Below are positions 42,492-51,452 of a stretch of DNA of 57,843 nucleotides, one piece after another. Origin of the DNA: an uncultured Eubacteriales bacterium. Its GTDB lineage: Bacteria > Bacillota > Clostridia > Oscillospirales > Oscillospiraceae. Below the pieces are notes generated by a model. The model was not told the origin of the DNA and did not search any database. It saw only the letters and a program-made list of their open reading frames with translations. Made by a program: the position numbers and the translations under genes. The stretch is from positions 1-57,843 of the forward strand of contig ONIG01000009.1 in assembly GCA_900317855.1 (NCBI GenBank), given 5' to 3'. Positions within the stretch are counted from its first letter, which is position 1. Each line of letters opens with the position of its first letter.

Positions 42492-42525
42492 ATCCGGCGC
42501 CCGCGATGCGGGCGCCGGATTTTTT
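42492..42525 (+). terminator. Displaced original groESL terminator
   Basis: ATCCGGCGCCCGC (42492-42504) pairs with 42508-42520 and is followed by a T run. It has no plus-strand gene of its own now, but would follow groEL by about 36 bases if the element were removed. Confidence 0.88.
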
Positions 42526-42628
42526 GCTGTCTGCTTTCTTCTCTATCCACGGTGCAGCAGGCTCGCCCGCTCACGCGCCGGGCCTGCGCCCATTCTGCAC
42601 ACCCGCGCGCGGGCTGTCAAACCCGGGC

Positions 42629-42658
42629 AAAAAACAAAGCCTGACGCAAAGCGTCAGG
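42629..42658 (-). terminator. Minus-strand terminator in the gap beyond rny
   Basis: CCTGACGC/GCGTCAGG with a 3-base loop (about 42640-42658) followed on the minus strand by TTTGTTTTTT. About 75 bases upstream on the same strand lies TTGACA (42735-42740). This may be a short non-coding transcript; no gene is seen in 42526-42845. Confidence 0.55.
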
Positions 42659-42845
42659 CCTCGTAAGGTTGGCTCAGCCCCGGGCGGGCTGGCAGCGTGC
42701 TACCGGTTAACAGCACACAAAATCTACCGTTTTTGTCAAGTATTTCTTTCCTTTTTGTAACAGATTCGTTTTTCGCGCATTTTTTCATGCATCTGTCGCA
42801 AAACCGGCACTTGCGTCCACCGTTCCCAAAATGCACCAGATGCAC

Positions 42846-42879
42846 AAACGCCCGCCGGATATCCGGCGGGCGTTTTGTT
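42846..42879. terminator. Bidirectional terminator after rny
   Basis: Perfect 30-base palindrome AAACGCCCGCCGGAT and its complement (42846-42875) just past the rny stop. Confidence 0.85.
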
Positions 42880-42890
42880 TGTGCTTTGGG

Positions 42891-44432
42891 TCACTTCGCG
42901 TAGTCGACAGCCTTGGTCTCTCGCAGGAGATTGACCTTGATCTGACCGGGGTAGGTCAGCTCGTCCTCGATCTTCTTGGCGATGTCGCGCGCGAGCAGCA
43001 CCATCTGATCCTCCGAGACCTCCTCGGGCTTGACCATGATGCGGATCTCGCGGCCGGCCTGAATGGCAAAGCAGTTGGCGATGCCGGGGAAGCTCTTGGT
43101 GACTTCCTCGAGCTTTTCGAGACGCTTGACATAGTTCTCGATGTTCTCGCGCCGGGCGCCGGGGCGCGCAGCGGAGATGGCGTCGGCCGCCTGGACCAGG
43201 CAGGCGACGACGGTGTGGGCCTCCACGTCGCCGTGGTGGGCCTCGATGGCGTGGATGACTTCCTCGGACTCCTTGTACTTGCGGGCGATGTTGACGCCGA
43301 TGGTCACGTGGCTGCCCTCGACCTCGTGGTCGATGGCCTTGCCGATGTCGTGCAGGAGGCCGGCGCGCTTGGCGGTGGCCACGTCGACGCCGAGCTCGGA
43401 AGCGAGCAGGCCGGCAATGTGCGAAACCTCGATGGAGTGGTTGAGCACATTCTGGCCGTAACTGGTGCGGTACTTCATGCGGCCGAGCAGCTTGATGAGC
43501 TCGGGATGCAGGCCGTGGATGTTCGTCTCGAAAACGGCGCGCTCGCCCTCGGCCTTGATGGTGGCGTTGACCTCCTTCTGGGCCTTGGCGACCATTTCCT
43601 CGATGCGGGCGGGATGAATGCGGCCGTCCTGAATGAGCTTTTCGAGCGCGATGCGCGCGACTTCGCGCCGCACGGGGTCGAAGCTCGAGAGCGTGATGGC
43701 CTCGGGCGTGTCATCGATAATGAGGTCGCAGCCGGTGAGCGTCTCGATGGCGCGGATGTTGCGGCCCTCGCGGCCGATGATGCGGCCCTTCATCTCGTCG
43801 TTCGGCAGCGGCACGACCGACACGGTCACTTCGCTCGCATGGTCGGCGGCGCAGCGCTGGATGGCAGTGGCGATGATCTCGCGGGCGCGGCTGTCGGCCT
43901 CGTCCTTGTACTGGGCCTCGATCTCCTTGACCATGAGCGCCTGCTCATGCACGACGTCGTCCTTCAGGCTGTTGATGAGGAAGGCCTTGGCCTCCTCGAC
44001 CGTATAGCCGGAGATCTTCTCGAGCAGCTCCATCTGGGTCTTTTTGAGCTGATTGATCTCGTTCTGCTTGGCGTCGATCGCGGCGATCTTCTGGTTGAGG
44101 GCGTCCGTCTTTTTGTCGAGCGCGTCCGTTTTGCGGTCGAGAGTCTCCTCCTTCTGCTGGAGGCGGCGCTCCTGCTTCTGCAGCTCCGCGCGGCGCTCCT
44201 TGACCTCACGCTCGTACTCCGTCCGGCTCTTGTGGATCTCTTCCTTGGCCTCGAGCAGGGTCTCGCGCCGCTTGCTCTCGGCACTCTTATAGGCGTCATT
44301 TATGATCTGCTTGGCCTTCTCTTCCGCACTGCCGATCTCGCGCTCCGAGACCTTTTTGCGGTAAAGCCCGCCAAGGATACAACCAACCACAAGCGCTGCG
44401 ATGATACAACCGAGTGCTATTGGTAACGACAT
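42891..44432 (-). CDS. rny: Ribonuclease Y
   Basis: 513 residues. N-terminal membrane anchor (about 4-24), long coiled coil (25-190), KH RNA-binding domain with [17 protein letters not shown], and HD phosphohydrolase domain with [12 protein letters not shown]. It starts bulk mRNA decay at the membrane. Length and architecture are normal. Own TTGACA-TAGAAT promoter; a palindromic terminator follows. Confidence 0.96.
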   Translation of the reverse strand: MSLPIALGCIIAALVVGCILGGLYRKKVSEREIGSAEEKAKQIINDAYKSAESKRRETLLEAKEEIHKSRTEYEREVKERRAELQKQERRLQQKEETLDRKTDALDKKTDALNQKIAAIDAKQNEINQLKKTQMELLEKISGYTVEEAKAFLINSLKDDVVHEQALMVKEIEAQYKDEADSRAREIIATAIQRCAADHASEVTVSVVPLPNDEMKGRIIGREGRNIRAIETLTGCDLIIDDTPEAITLSSFDPVRREVARIALEKLIQDGRIHPARIEEMVAKAQKEVNATIKAEGERAVFETNIHGLHPELIKLLGRMKYRTSYGQNVLNHSIEVSHIAGLLASELGVDVATAKRAGLLHDIGKAIDHEVEGSHVTIGVNIARKYKESEEVIHAIEAHHGDVEAHTVVACLVQAADAISAARPGARRENIENYVKRLEKLEEVTKSFPGIANCFAIQAGREIRIMVKPEEVSEDQMVLLARDIAKKIEDELTYPGQIKVNLLRETKAVDYAK

Positions 44433-44575
44433 ATGAAATTGTGATCCTCCGTTTCTTCAGATTTTTTCTACGATATTCTTTCAAGTTGGAAAAGGCGGGC
44501 CATCAAGCGCACCCGCCGGGAACATAACGATATTCGTGGCGGCGCTCCATCCGCCGCCAAAAATATAATCACATT

Positions 44576-44604
44576 ATTCTAACTTTATTCCGGACAGATG
44601 TCAA
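44576..44604 (-). promoter_or_regulatory. rny promoter
   Basis: Minus strand: TTGACA (44599-44604), 17 bases, TAGAAT (44576-44581). The leader of about 145 bases contains a GGCGGCGGAT/GCGCCGCC hairpin near 44535-44560. Confidence 0.85.
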
Positions 44605-44634
44605 GTACCGCCGCCCCTCCGGCGGATTCTTTTC

Positions 44635-44663
44635 TGGACAGGGCCGCCGCGCTGTACTATAAT
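44635..44663 (+). promoter_or_regulatory. Promoter for the GT39 gene
   Basis: TGGACA (44635-44640), 17 bases, TATAAT (44658-44663), 38 bases before the start; divergent from rny. Confidence 0.8.
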
Positions 44664-44701
44664 ATAGACCATCCACATTCCGGCGAAGGGAGGGACCGCG
44701 C

Positions 44702-46480
44702 ATGGCAGCGCTCCGGTATATCCTGCTCGCAGCCGCCATCACGCTCACGCTCGTGCTGCTGGCGCATCTGGTTTTGCCCGCGCGCGCACCCATCCCCCGG
44801 CGCACAGGCCGCCGCGGAAGGCTCTGCATCGCGGCGCTGACGGCGGTGTACGCCGTCGCAGCGTTCTTTAGCCTCGGCTCCGCACGCGACCCGCAGCGGT
44901 TCTGCTCGTTTGAGGCGGGCGAATCGGCCGTGCTCGCGCTCGAGCGCGAGACCGCCATCGCCGCCGTGTGGTACTACCCCGGCCTGTCCACGGGCGAGTA
45001 CACCCTCGCCTATTCCACTGACGGCGTGACCTTCACGCCTGCTGGCACGATGCCGCAGGGCTATGCCGACCTCTTCAAGTGGCTCCAGCCGCAGCCGGTG
45101 GACGCCGCGCCCGCGACAGCGGCCTATGTCCGCATCACGGCGAGCGCGCACATGGAGCTCGGCGAGTTCGCGCTCTATGACCTGCAGGGCGAGCGCATCG
45201 GCGTGCGCGACATTGCCGGTCCCGCGAGCGCGGACGCGCTCTGTGACGAAGCGGACACCGTGCCCGCCTCGTCCACGTACTACAACAGCACGTATTTTGA
45301 TGAGATCTACCACGCGCGCACGGCCTATGAGCAGCTGCGCGGCGTGTATCCGTATGAAGTCTCGCACCCGCCGCTCGGCAAGGAGATCCTCTCGCTCGGC
45401 ATCGTGCTCTTCGGCATGACGCCATTCGGCTGGCGCTGCATGGGCACGCTCTTCGGCGTGGCCATGCTGCCGCTGATGTGGGACCTGCTGCGCCGGATGT
45501 TTCGCGACGACCGCGTGGCCCTGTGCGGCGCGGCGCTGCTGGCGTTCGACTTCATGCACCTGACGCAGACGCGCATCGCGACGATCGACAGCTTCGCAGC
45601 CTTTTTCATCCTGCTCATGTACCTGTTTTTGTACCGGTACTTCACAGAGGGCAGGCTGCGCCATCTCGCCGCCTGCGGCGTCACGTTCGGCATCGGCGCG
45701 GCCACGAAGTGGACGTGTCTCTATGCCGGGGCGGGCCTCGGCGTGCTCTGGGCGCTGCACTGGATCTTTGCCGGCGTGCGGGCGCACCGGGCCGGTGACG
45801 GCCGCCGGTATGCGCGCAGGCTGCTGGGCAATATCGGCTTCTGCCTTGTGTTTTTTGTGCTCGTGCCGGGCATGATCTACTATGCGAGCTATTACCCCTA
45901 CGGCGCGGCGCGCGGCCTGCACGGCGCGGGCATGTACTTCACGCGCGAATACGCCGCCATCGTGCTGGAAAACCAGCGCTTCATGTTCACGTATCATTCC
46001 GGCCTTGTCGCTACGCATCCGTATGCCTCGCGCTGGTGGCAGTGGCTGCTCGACCTGCGGCCGATCCTCTACTACCTATCGTACGGCGACGGGACGGTGT
46101 CGACCATCGGCGCGTTCGTCAACCCTCTGCTGTGCTGGGGTGGGCTGCTGGCGCTGCCGGTGCTCGCGTACCGCGCGGCGAAGCGCGACCGCACGGCGCT
46201 CTTTATTCTCGTCGGCTATCTGGCGCAGGTGCTGCCGTGGGTGTTCATCTCGCGCCTGACGTTCGAATATCACTACTTCGCGGCGACGCTCTTTCTCGTG
46301 CTCGCGCTCGGGTACGTGTTCGACCGGCTGCGGCAGCGCGGCTATTTCGGCATCGTGTACGCCTTCACGGCGGCAAACGGCGTGCTCTTCGCGCTGTTTT
46401 ATCCCGTGCTCACGGGCGTGACGATCCCGCGCGACTACGCATGGAATGTGCTCAAATGGCTCCCGGACTGGCCGTTTTAA
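44702..46480 (+). CDS. GT39-family (protein O-mannosyltransferase-like) glycosyltransferase
   Basis: 592 residues with about ten to twelve membrane segments. The first outer loop has the catalytic-type sequence YYNSTYFDEIYHARTAYEQL (Asp-Glu pair) followed by YPYEVSHPPLGKEILSLG, the hallmark of PMT/GT39 enzymes that use polyprenyl-phosphate sugars. Between the first two membrane segments and this motif lies a discoidin-like beta domain (about 65-175), an uncommon addition. It probably mannosylates exported proteins or cell-envelope polymers; the acceptor is unknown. Confidence 0.85.
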   Translation: MAALRYILLAAAITLTLVLLAHLVLPARAPIPRRTGRRGRLCIAALTAVYAVAAFFSLGSARDPQRFCSFEAGESAVLALERETAIAAVWYYPGLSTGEYTLAYSTDGVTFTPAGTMPQGYADLFKWLQPQPVDAAPATAAYVRITASAHMELGEFALYDLQGERIGVRDIAGPASADALCDEADTVPASSTYYNSTYFDEIYHARTAYEQLRGVYPYEVSHPPLGKEILSLGIVLFGMTPFGWRCMGTLFGVAMLPLMWDLLRRMFRDDRVALCGAALLAFDFMHLTQTRIATIDSFAAFFILLMYLFLYRYFTEGRLRHLAACGVTFGIGAATKWTCLYAGAGLGVLWALHWIFAGVRAHRAGDGRRYARRLLGNIGFCLVFFVLVPGMIYYASYYPYGAARGLHGAGMYFTREYAAIVLENQRFMFTYHSGLVATHPYASRWWQWLLDLRPILYYLSYGDGTVSTIGAFVNPLLCWGGLLALPVLAYRAAKRDRTALFILVGYLAQVLPWVFISRLTFEYHYFAATLFLVLALGYVFDRLRQRGYFGIVYAFTAANGVLFALFYPVLTGVTIPRDYAWNVLKWLPDWPF

Positions 46481-46515
46481 CGCCGGGGAAACTTACAGAA
46501 ATCGAGGTATTGTAT

Positions 46516-46956
46516 ATGATTGCGATCGGATGTGACCACGGCGGCTTTGCCCTCAAGCAGGAGGTCATGCGCCATCTGGACGAGCTGGGCCTTGCCTACA
46601 AGGACTTCGGAACCTACAGCGAAGAGAGCTGCGACTACCCCATCTACGGCGAGGCCGTGGCCCGCGCCGTCGCGGGCGGGGAGTGCGAGCGCGGCATCCT
46701 CATCTGCGGCACCGGCATCGGCATCTCCATCTCCGCGAACAAGGTCAAGGGCATCCGCGCCGCCCTGTGCGGCGACTGCTACTCCGCCGAGATGACCCGC
46801 CGCCACAACGATGCGAACATCCTCGCCATGGGCGCGCGCGTGCTCGGTCCGGGCCTCGCGCTCAAGATCGTGGACACGTTCCTCAACACCGAGTTTGAGG
46901 GCGGCCGCCACGCGCGCCGCATCGCCCTCATCAGCGACATTGAAAACCGCGGCTGA
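46516..46956 (+). CDS. rpiB: Ribose-5-phosphate isomerase B
   Basis: 146 residues. IAIGCDHGGFALKQEV, the active-site region ILICGTGIGISISANKVKGIRAALC and TRRHNDANILAMGARV are signatures of RpiB/LacAB isomerases, which interconvert ribose-5-phosphate and ribulose-5-phosphate. Residues fit RpiB better than LacA/LacB. It follows the GT39 gene by 35 bases. Confidence 0.93.
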   Translation: MIAIGCDHGGFALKQEVMRHLDELGLAYKDFGTYSEESCDYPIYGEAVARAVAGGECERGILICGTGIGISISANKVKGIRAALCGDCYSAEMTRRHNDANILAMGARVLGPGLALKIVDTFLNTEFEGGRHARRIALISDIENRG

Positions 46957-46984
46957 CGCCGCCTGACCCAAAGGAGGTGTGCCG

Positions 46985-48067
46985 ATGCGCGCCCATCGCA
47001 ACGACGTTTACCGCGCCCGGCGCAGCCGGGGCAAGGCCTGGCCGGTGATCTTGTGGATCCTCACCGGGCTGATCGTGCTGGCCGTCATTTTGTTCTACGC
47101 CGGCCAGAAATACATCGTCTATGACAGCGACGGCTCTCTGCACGTCGTCTTCCCCATCATGGAAACGCCCGCCCCCGTCACCGAGGACGGCCAGCCCGAG
47201 ACGGTCGACACCGAGGTCGTGCTCGAGGACCCGGACTACTCCGGCATCGTCTCCGACGCGGGCAAAGGCCTCACCGAGCTGCACGCGCAGTACCTGACGG
47301 CCGATAAGATCACGCCCGATGGGCTCACGCGCGCGGCCTCCGCCGTGAAGGCGGCGGGCGGCAACGCCCTCGTGCTGCAGATGAAGGCCCCCGGCGGCAC
47401 GCTGAGCTGGAAGTCCGGCGTCTCGGATGCCGCGGCCTACGGCGTCAACGGCACGGCCGAGCTTGCCGACGCAATTCAGACCGTCAAGGGGCAGAACATC
47501 TACCTTGTCGCCGTCGTGAGCACGTGCGTTGACACGCTCATGGCCGAGCGCTACGCCGCCACCGCGCTGCAGACCGCGTCCGGCAGCGCGTATACCGACG
47601 GCTCCGGCGGCTGGGTCGACCCGTACAGCACGTTCATCCGCACGTACCTCGTCAGCCTCTGCAAGGAGCTGCACGACCTCGGCTTTGACGAGGTCGCGTT
47701 CTCGTACCTGCAGCAGCCGCTCGCGGCCACGGAGCTGAAATATGCGTCCCAGAGCGGCACGCCCTCGCGCACGGACGCGGTGGTGTCTCTGGCGAAGTAC
47801 CTGCGCGCGAACCTGACCGCCACGGGCCTGCGCGTGAGCGCCATCGTGAGCGCGGACTCCATCCTGCAGGACAAGGCCGCGCAGTCCGGGCAGGACATGG
47901 CCGTGTTCCCGAAGCTGTTTGACCGCGTGTGCGTGTTCGCCACAGCGGACAACGTCTCCACGCTCCAGAGCGCCATCGCGGCCGACAGCAGCTTTGACGC
48001 GGCGACGCGCTTCGTGCCGTTTCTCGCCCAGGCGCCGGAGTCGGGCAGCTATGTCACCACCGGCTGA
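46985..48067 (+). CDS. Membrane-anchored DUF4015-like putative glycoside hydrolase
   Basis: 360 residues from the ATG at 46985 (AAAGGAGG, 7-base spacing). A basic N terminus and one membrane segment (about 20-40) leave the rest outside. WVDPYSTFIRTYLVSLCKEL and LGFDEVAFSYLQQP match the barrel core of the DUF4015 putative glycosidase family. The C terminus seems shorter than in typical members. Third gene of a GT39-rpiB-hydrolase run, ended by a strong terminator. Confidence 0.75.
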   Translation: MRAHRNDVYRARRSRGKAWPVILWILTGLIVLAVILFYAGQKYIVYDSDGSLHVVFPIMETPAPVTEDGQPETVDTEVVLEDPDYSGIVSDAGKGLTELHAQYLTADKITPDGLTRAASAVKAAGGNALVLQMKAPGGTLSWKSGVSDAAAYGVNGTAELADAIQTVKGQNIYLVAVVSTCVDTLMAERYAATALQTASGSAYTDGSGGWVDPYSTFIRTYLVSLCKELHDLGFDEVAFSYLQQPLAATELKYASQSGTPSRTDAVVSLAKYLRANLTATGLRVSAIVSADSILQDKAAQSGQDMAVFPKLFDRVCVFATADNVSTLQSAIAADSSFDAATRFVPFLAQAPESGSYVTTG

Positions 48068-48087
48068 ACCCCGGCCGATAAAAAGCC

Positions 48088-48121
48088 GACCGGCGTGACC
48101 ATCTGGTCACGCCGGTCTTTT
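48088..48121 (+). terminator. Terminator after the DUF4015-like gene
   Basis: 14-bp perfect stem (48088-48101 with 48104-48117), tight 2-base loop, T run. Confidence 0.88.
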
Positions 48122-48172
48122 CTCTGCCACGGCAAAGCATCTCTTTGCGCCGGATCAGAAAGCGTGGTTTTA

Positions 48173-48358
48173 TCAGTCGGCAGTCTTCTTTGTGACGACC
48201 GGTTTCCCTTCCGCATCCAGCAGCGGCGTCAATCCACCCGCGTATCCGCTTGCGATAAACAGATAATTTACACCTGTCTCTTTATCTACATAGATCGTTT
48301 TTGCGCTCGCGAGTCCGCCTTCCTCATATACGATCTCAAACCGTTTCTCTTTCTTCAT
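48173..48358 (-). CDS. DUF6440-like small protein
   Basis: 61 residues, MKKEKRFEIVYEEGGLASAK, with IYVDKETGVNYLFIASGYAGGLTPLLDAEGKPV, the full-length pattern of DUF6440 proteins of Firmicutes. GGAGG lies 9 bases before the ATG. Function unknown. Confidence 0.82.
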   Translation of the reverse strand: MKKEKRFEIVYEEGGLASAKTIYVDKETGVNYLFIASGYAGGLTPLLDAEGKPVVTKKTAD

Positions 48359-48433
48359 TTCGCCTGACCTCCGAATTGCGATTCTGCATCCCGTCTGGTC
48401 TTATCTTACCACGCATCCGCGCGCAGCACAACA

Positions 48434-48475
48434 GCAGCCGCAGCGGTCAGGACGCTGCGGCTGCTTTCTGTTTTC
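48434..48475 (+). terminator. Orphan terminator-like hairpin
   Basis: GCAGCCGCAGCG (48434-48445) pairs with 48453-48464 and is followed by TTTCTGTTTTC. No plus-strand gene lies immediately upstream, so it may end an unannotated transcript. Confidence 0.5.
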
Positions 48476-48513
48476 TGCCCCGCTTCCCGGCGGTGTTTTG
48501 CCGGCCTCTTCAT

Positions 48514-48604
48514 CATTTCAGGAACATCATCCACTTGTCGCAACATATACCGCCTGCTCCAGTGAAATGATGTTGCGCAGATAAGTCATGAGCGTCTAAT
48601 CCAT
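48514..48604 (-). pseudogene. Degenerate small ORF remnant
   Basis: AGGAGGGGTATCC precedes ATG at 48604, but the third codon is TAG. In the same frame follow TLMTYLRNIISLEQAVYVA, then a one-base shift gives DKWMMFLK and a double stop. A short protein of about 30 residues appears to have been broken by a nonsense change and a frameshift. Assignment rests on the natural look of the residues only. Confidence 0.4.
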
Positions 48605-48614
48605 GGATACCCCT

Positions 48615-48668
48615 CCTGTTGATTTACCTGATATAAGGGCAACCTTTCATATGGTAAATATCAACAGG
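48615..48668. promoter_or_regulatory. Inverted repeat upstream of the XRE regulator
   Basis: CCTGTTGATTTACC (48615-48628) and GGTAAATATCAACAGG (48653-48668) form long arms with a 2-base indel, 42 bases before the regulator start. Plausible autoregulatory operator. Confidence 0.55.
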
Positions 48669-48709
48669 TAATTCCTTTGGTACACTAACCGGGAATAAGG
48701 GGTGTGCAG

Positions 48710-48988
48710 ATGGACGACTATAAAAGCATCGTGTCCTATCAGACACAGGATCACGGATACATCAGAATCAAGCTCCGGCAGCTGCTCGATGAGCGGCAGG
48801 TCACGCGCAACAAACTGCGCACACTGACCGGTGTGAAATACGACGTCACCAACCGCTACTATCAGGCGGAGCGCGTGCAAATGGTGGACCTCGATTTCCT
48901 CGCAAAGGTCTGCTGTGTGTTCGGCTGCGAGATCAGCGATCTTCTGGAATACTGCCCGCAGCCGGAAACCCGTCCGGAAAACGAATAA
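48710..48988 (+). CDS. XRE-family HTH regulator
   Basis: 92 residues. IKLRQLLDERQVTRNKLRTLTGVKYDVTNRYYQ and LAKVCCVFGCEISDLLEY match short Cro/CI-type regulators of Firmicutes. ATG at 48710, with AAGGGG upstream. The long inverted repeat before it is the likely operator. Confidence 0.85.
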   Translation: MDDYKSIVSYQTQDHGYIRIKLRQLLDERQVTRNKLRTLTGVKYDVTNRYYQAERVQMVDLDFLAKVCCVFGCEISDLLEYCPQPETRPENE

Positions 48989-49043
48989 CCAAAAATCAGC
49001 CGGGAACCGATCGGTTCCCGGCTGATTGGCATATTGACGCGCT

Positions 49044-49457
49044 TTACTGCTTCGGCTGCCGGACGGCAAATACGTGCATCGCCATGCCGAGACCCGTCAC
49101 GCCGCAGAACACGCGGTGCATGACGCGCGCCTGCTTCGGGCCGATTTTCTTGGCCGCGGCGTGCGTGTAGTTCAGGCCGAGGATGCCTGAGCCGATGACC
49201 GACCCGCTGACAACGGCGGGCACATCCGCCTTGCCCGTCGTGAACGCCTGCACCGTGTGCACGCCCGCGCCGAGGCACAGCAGCCCCGCGCCCGCGCCGT
49301 GGATGAGCATGCGCAGCTTGTAGTGTGCCTTGCCCCACTTCGTGTGCTTGAGCACGGCCTCCGCGCCGTCGACAGCGTAGCCCGCCACGCCGATCCACGG
49401 CCAGATCTTCTGGTACTTGCCGAGAGTATTCCTAATTTTGCAGTCACATTTTTTCAT
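49044..49457 (-). CDS. Hypothetical small membrane protein
   Basis: 137 residues from the ATG at 49457 (GGAGG 9 bases upstream). Starts MKKCDCKIRNTLGKYQ, has two or three weakly hydrophobic segments (GAGAGLLCLGAGVHTV, VSGSVIGSGILGLNYT). No recognised family. The start overlaps the end of the FliB-like gene by 14 bases, so the pair is co-translated. Confidence 0.65.
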   Translation of the reverse strand: MKKCDCKIRNTLGKYQKIWPWIGVAGYAVDGAEAVLKHTKWGKAHYKLRMLIHGAGAGLLCLGAGVHTVQAFTTGKADVPAVVSGSVIGSGILGLNYTHAAAKKIGPKQARVMHRVFCGVTGLGMAMHVFAVRQPKQ

Positions 49458-50487
49458 CGTCGCATGCCTCCTGAGCATTCATTTTTGGTTCTATCTGCAG
49501 CCCGACGCACAGCCGGGACAGGGCTTCGGGATCGTTTTCCACCTCGCGCGTGACGAGCACGACGAGCTGCGCGTCCGTGCAATCACTCACCGCCGCCAGG
49601 CAGGCGAGCAGCCGCAGCGTCGCCGCGGCGTACTGCACGGGAAAAACCACATCGCGGTCGTCGAGCGCGTCCATGCCGTGCCGCCAGACGATTGCCTGCG
49701 CGAGGCACGTCTGCTGCACGGCCGTCATTCTGGGCGGCGGGCAGGCAGGAAGCGCCGCCACGCGCCGGAGTAGCTCCGGCCAGCGGGCATCGAGCGGCTC
49801 CGGCGACGCGAACGCCGCCGCCAGCGCCGCCGGCGCCATGGGCTCGGCTGCCACATCCGCCGGCACCGCCGGCACCTTCCCGGCGGCCAGCGCCGCGATG
49901 CGGTGCCGGTCAAGCAGGCGCTGCGCCGCACGGGCAAAATCGAGCGCCGCCGCGAGGTTCTCCTCCGCCGTATGCCCCGGCCGCACCAGCAGCGCGAACA
50001 CCCGGTCGCGCACCGCCGTGACGGCGGCGGTCAGCCGCCGCTCCCGCGCTCCGGGCACATAACCGTCGTCCGGCAGCGGGGCGGAGACAAAGCGCAGGGG
50101 CGCCGTGCGCGCCAGCAGCCGCCGTGCGGCCTCCGGGCACGCGGGCGAAAGTCCGCGCTCCACCCGGTCGCACAGCAGCACCTCCCAGCGCGGGAAGTCC
50201 CGGCACGTGCGGCACAGGCTCTGTTCGCCGAGTGTGCGCTGCAGCTCGCACAGACCGTCGGCACACAAAAACGGGCAGCGCCCGTCCGTCTGTGCAAAGT
50301 ACGTGTCGCCCTCGCTGTCCACGCGCAGCACGCGCCGCAGCTTTGCCGCCAGCGGATGCTGCAGGCGCAGGTAGGCGTCCTGCGCGTCCGGATCGACGAC
50401 GATCTCCCACGCGGCGCAGCACGTCTGCGGGCACGCCCCGGCAAGGCACCGGAACGCGGCGTAGTCATCGGGTCGGGTCTGGTACAT
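49444..50487 (-). CDS. FliB-like flagellin lysine-N-methylase
   Basis: 347 residues from the ATG at 50487 (GAGGAGG 5 bases upstream). The Cys-rich N-terminal half has CLAGACPQTCCAAWEI, CPFLCADGLCELQ, LCRTCRDFPRW, the cluster pattern of FliB, which methylates lysines of flagellin. No flagellar gene is in the window. In non-motile gut Clostridia the same family is widespread and its target is unclear. Confidence 0.82.
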   Translation of the reverse strand: MYQTRPDDYAAFRCLAGACPQTCCAAWEIVVDPDAQDAYLRLQHPLAAKLRRVLRVDSEGDTYFAQTDGRCPFLCADGLCELQRTLGEQSLCRTCRDFPRWEVLLCDRVERGLSPACPEAARRLLARTAPLRFVSAPLPDDGYVPGARERRLTAAVTAVRDRVFALLVRPGHTAEENLAAALDFARAAQRLLDRHRIAALAAGKVPAVPADVAAEPMAPAALAAAFASPEPLDARWPELLRRVAALPACPPPRMTAVQQTCLAQAIVWRHGMDALDDRDVVFPVQYAAATLRLLACLAAVSDCTDAQLVVLVTREVENDPEALSRLCVGLQIEPKMNAQEACDDEKM

Positions 50488-50565
50488 GGCAGCCTCCTCG
50501 CGCATTTTTGTCTATTGTAACACATCGCACGCCGCAGGAAAAGGGACGTTTCCACACTCCGTGCG

Positions 50566-50599
50566 CAAAAAACAGACGGACACCGAAATGTCCGTCTGT
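50566..50599 (-). terminator. Terminator after the rnf operon
   Basis: ACAGACGGACA (50572-50582) pairs with 50589-50599; a T run follows on the minus strand. Confidence 0.88.
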
Positions 50600-50626
50600 C
50601 TGTTGCTGTTATGACCGGCCGGCAGC

Positions 50627-51439
50627 TTACTGCTTGACCAGATCCATGAGGTTGATGATGCCGCGCGGGCAGATCTCGGCGCAATGGCCGCAGCCGACGC
50701 ACTTGTCGTAGTCGATCGTGGACACGAAGTTCTCGATCTTGATGGCTTCCGCCGGGCACTCGCGCTGGCACTTCATGCAGCCGATGCAGCCGACGTCGCA
50801 GATCTTGCGCGTGACGGCGCCCTTGTCCTGATTGCGGCAGCCGACAAGCACTGCCTGCTTATACGGCACCTTCTCAATGATCTTCTTCGGGCAGGCCTCG
50901 GCGCAGGCCATGCAGCCGACGCACTTGTCGCGGTCGACCTTGGCAACACCGTTGACGATGTGCATGGCGCCGAACTTACAGGCCCTGGCGCAGTTGCCGA
51001 GACCGATGCAGGCGAAGCGGCACTCCTTGTTGCTCTTGCCGCCGAACAGCATGGCAGCCTGGCAATCCTGGGGCCCTTTGTAGTTGAAGCGCTTGACGGC
51101 GACGCCCTCCGCGCCGGAGCACGGCACGAACGCGACCATCTTCTCCTCCGCACCGGCGGAGACACCCATGATCGCAGCGATCTTGTCGGCAGCTTCCTGG
51201 CCGCCGGCGACGCAGCAGTTGACCGTAGCCTGACCCGCCGCGACCGCAGCGGCATAACCGTCGCAGCCGGGGTAGCCGCAGCCGCCGCAGTTGGCGCCGG
51301 CGAGACACTCACGCACGGCCTCCTGCTTGGGGTCGACTTCCACATGGAAGATTTTAGCGGCGAACGCCAGCAGCGCGCCGAAAACAGCGCCCATGATGCC
51401 GAGGACGGCGATCCCTTCGAGAATCAAAGTAAAATCCAT
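50627..51439 (-). CDS. rnfB: Rnf complex subunit B (ferredoxin-type)
   Basis: 270 residues. An N-terminal membrane anchor, then the 4Fe-4S motif CGGCGYPGCDGYAAAV, then several ferredoxin clusters (CVGCMACAEACP, CIGCMKCQRECP, CVGCGHCAEICP). RnfB accepts electrons from reduced ferredoxin at the cytoplasmic face and passes them to the Rnf complex, which pumps Na+ or H+ while reducing NAD+. Last gene of the operon. Confidence 0.96.
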   Translation of the reverse strand: MDFTLILEGIAVLGIMGAVFGALLAFAAKIFHVEVDPKQEAVRECLAGANCGGCGYPGCDGYAAAVAAGQATVNCCVAGGQEAADKIAAIMGVSAGAEEKMVAFVPCSGAEGVAVKRFNYKGPQDCQAAMLFGGKSNKECRFACIGLGNCARACKFGAMHIVNGVAKVDRDKCVGCMACAEACPKKIIEKVPYKQAVLVGCRNQDKGAVTRKICDVGCIGCMKCQRECPAEAIKIENFVSTIDYDKCVGCGHCAEICPRGIINLMDLVKQ

Positions 51440-51452
51440 ATTTCAGCCCTCC

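Noticed and set aside
48173..48358. Toxin-antitoxin pairing of the DUF6440-like protein with the XRE regulator
   Set aside because: They are 350 bases apart, divergent, with a terminator-like hairpin and a broken ORF between them.
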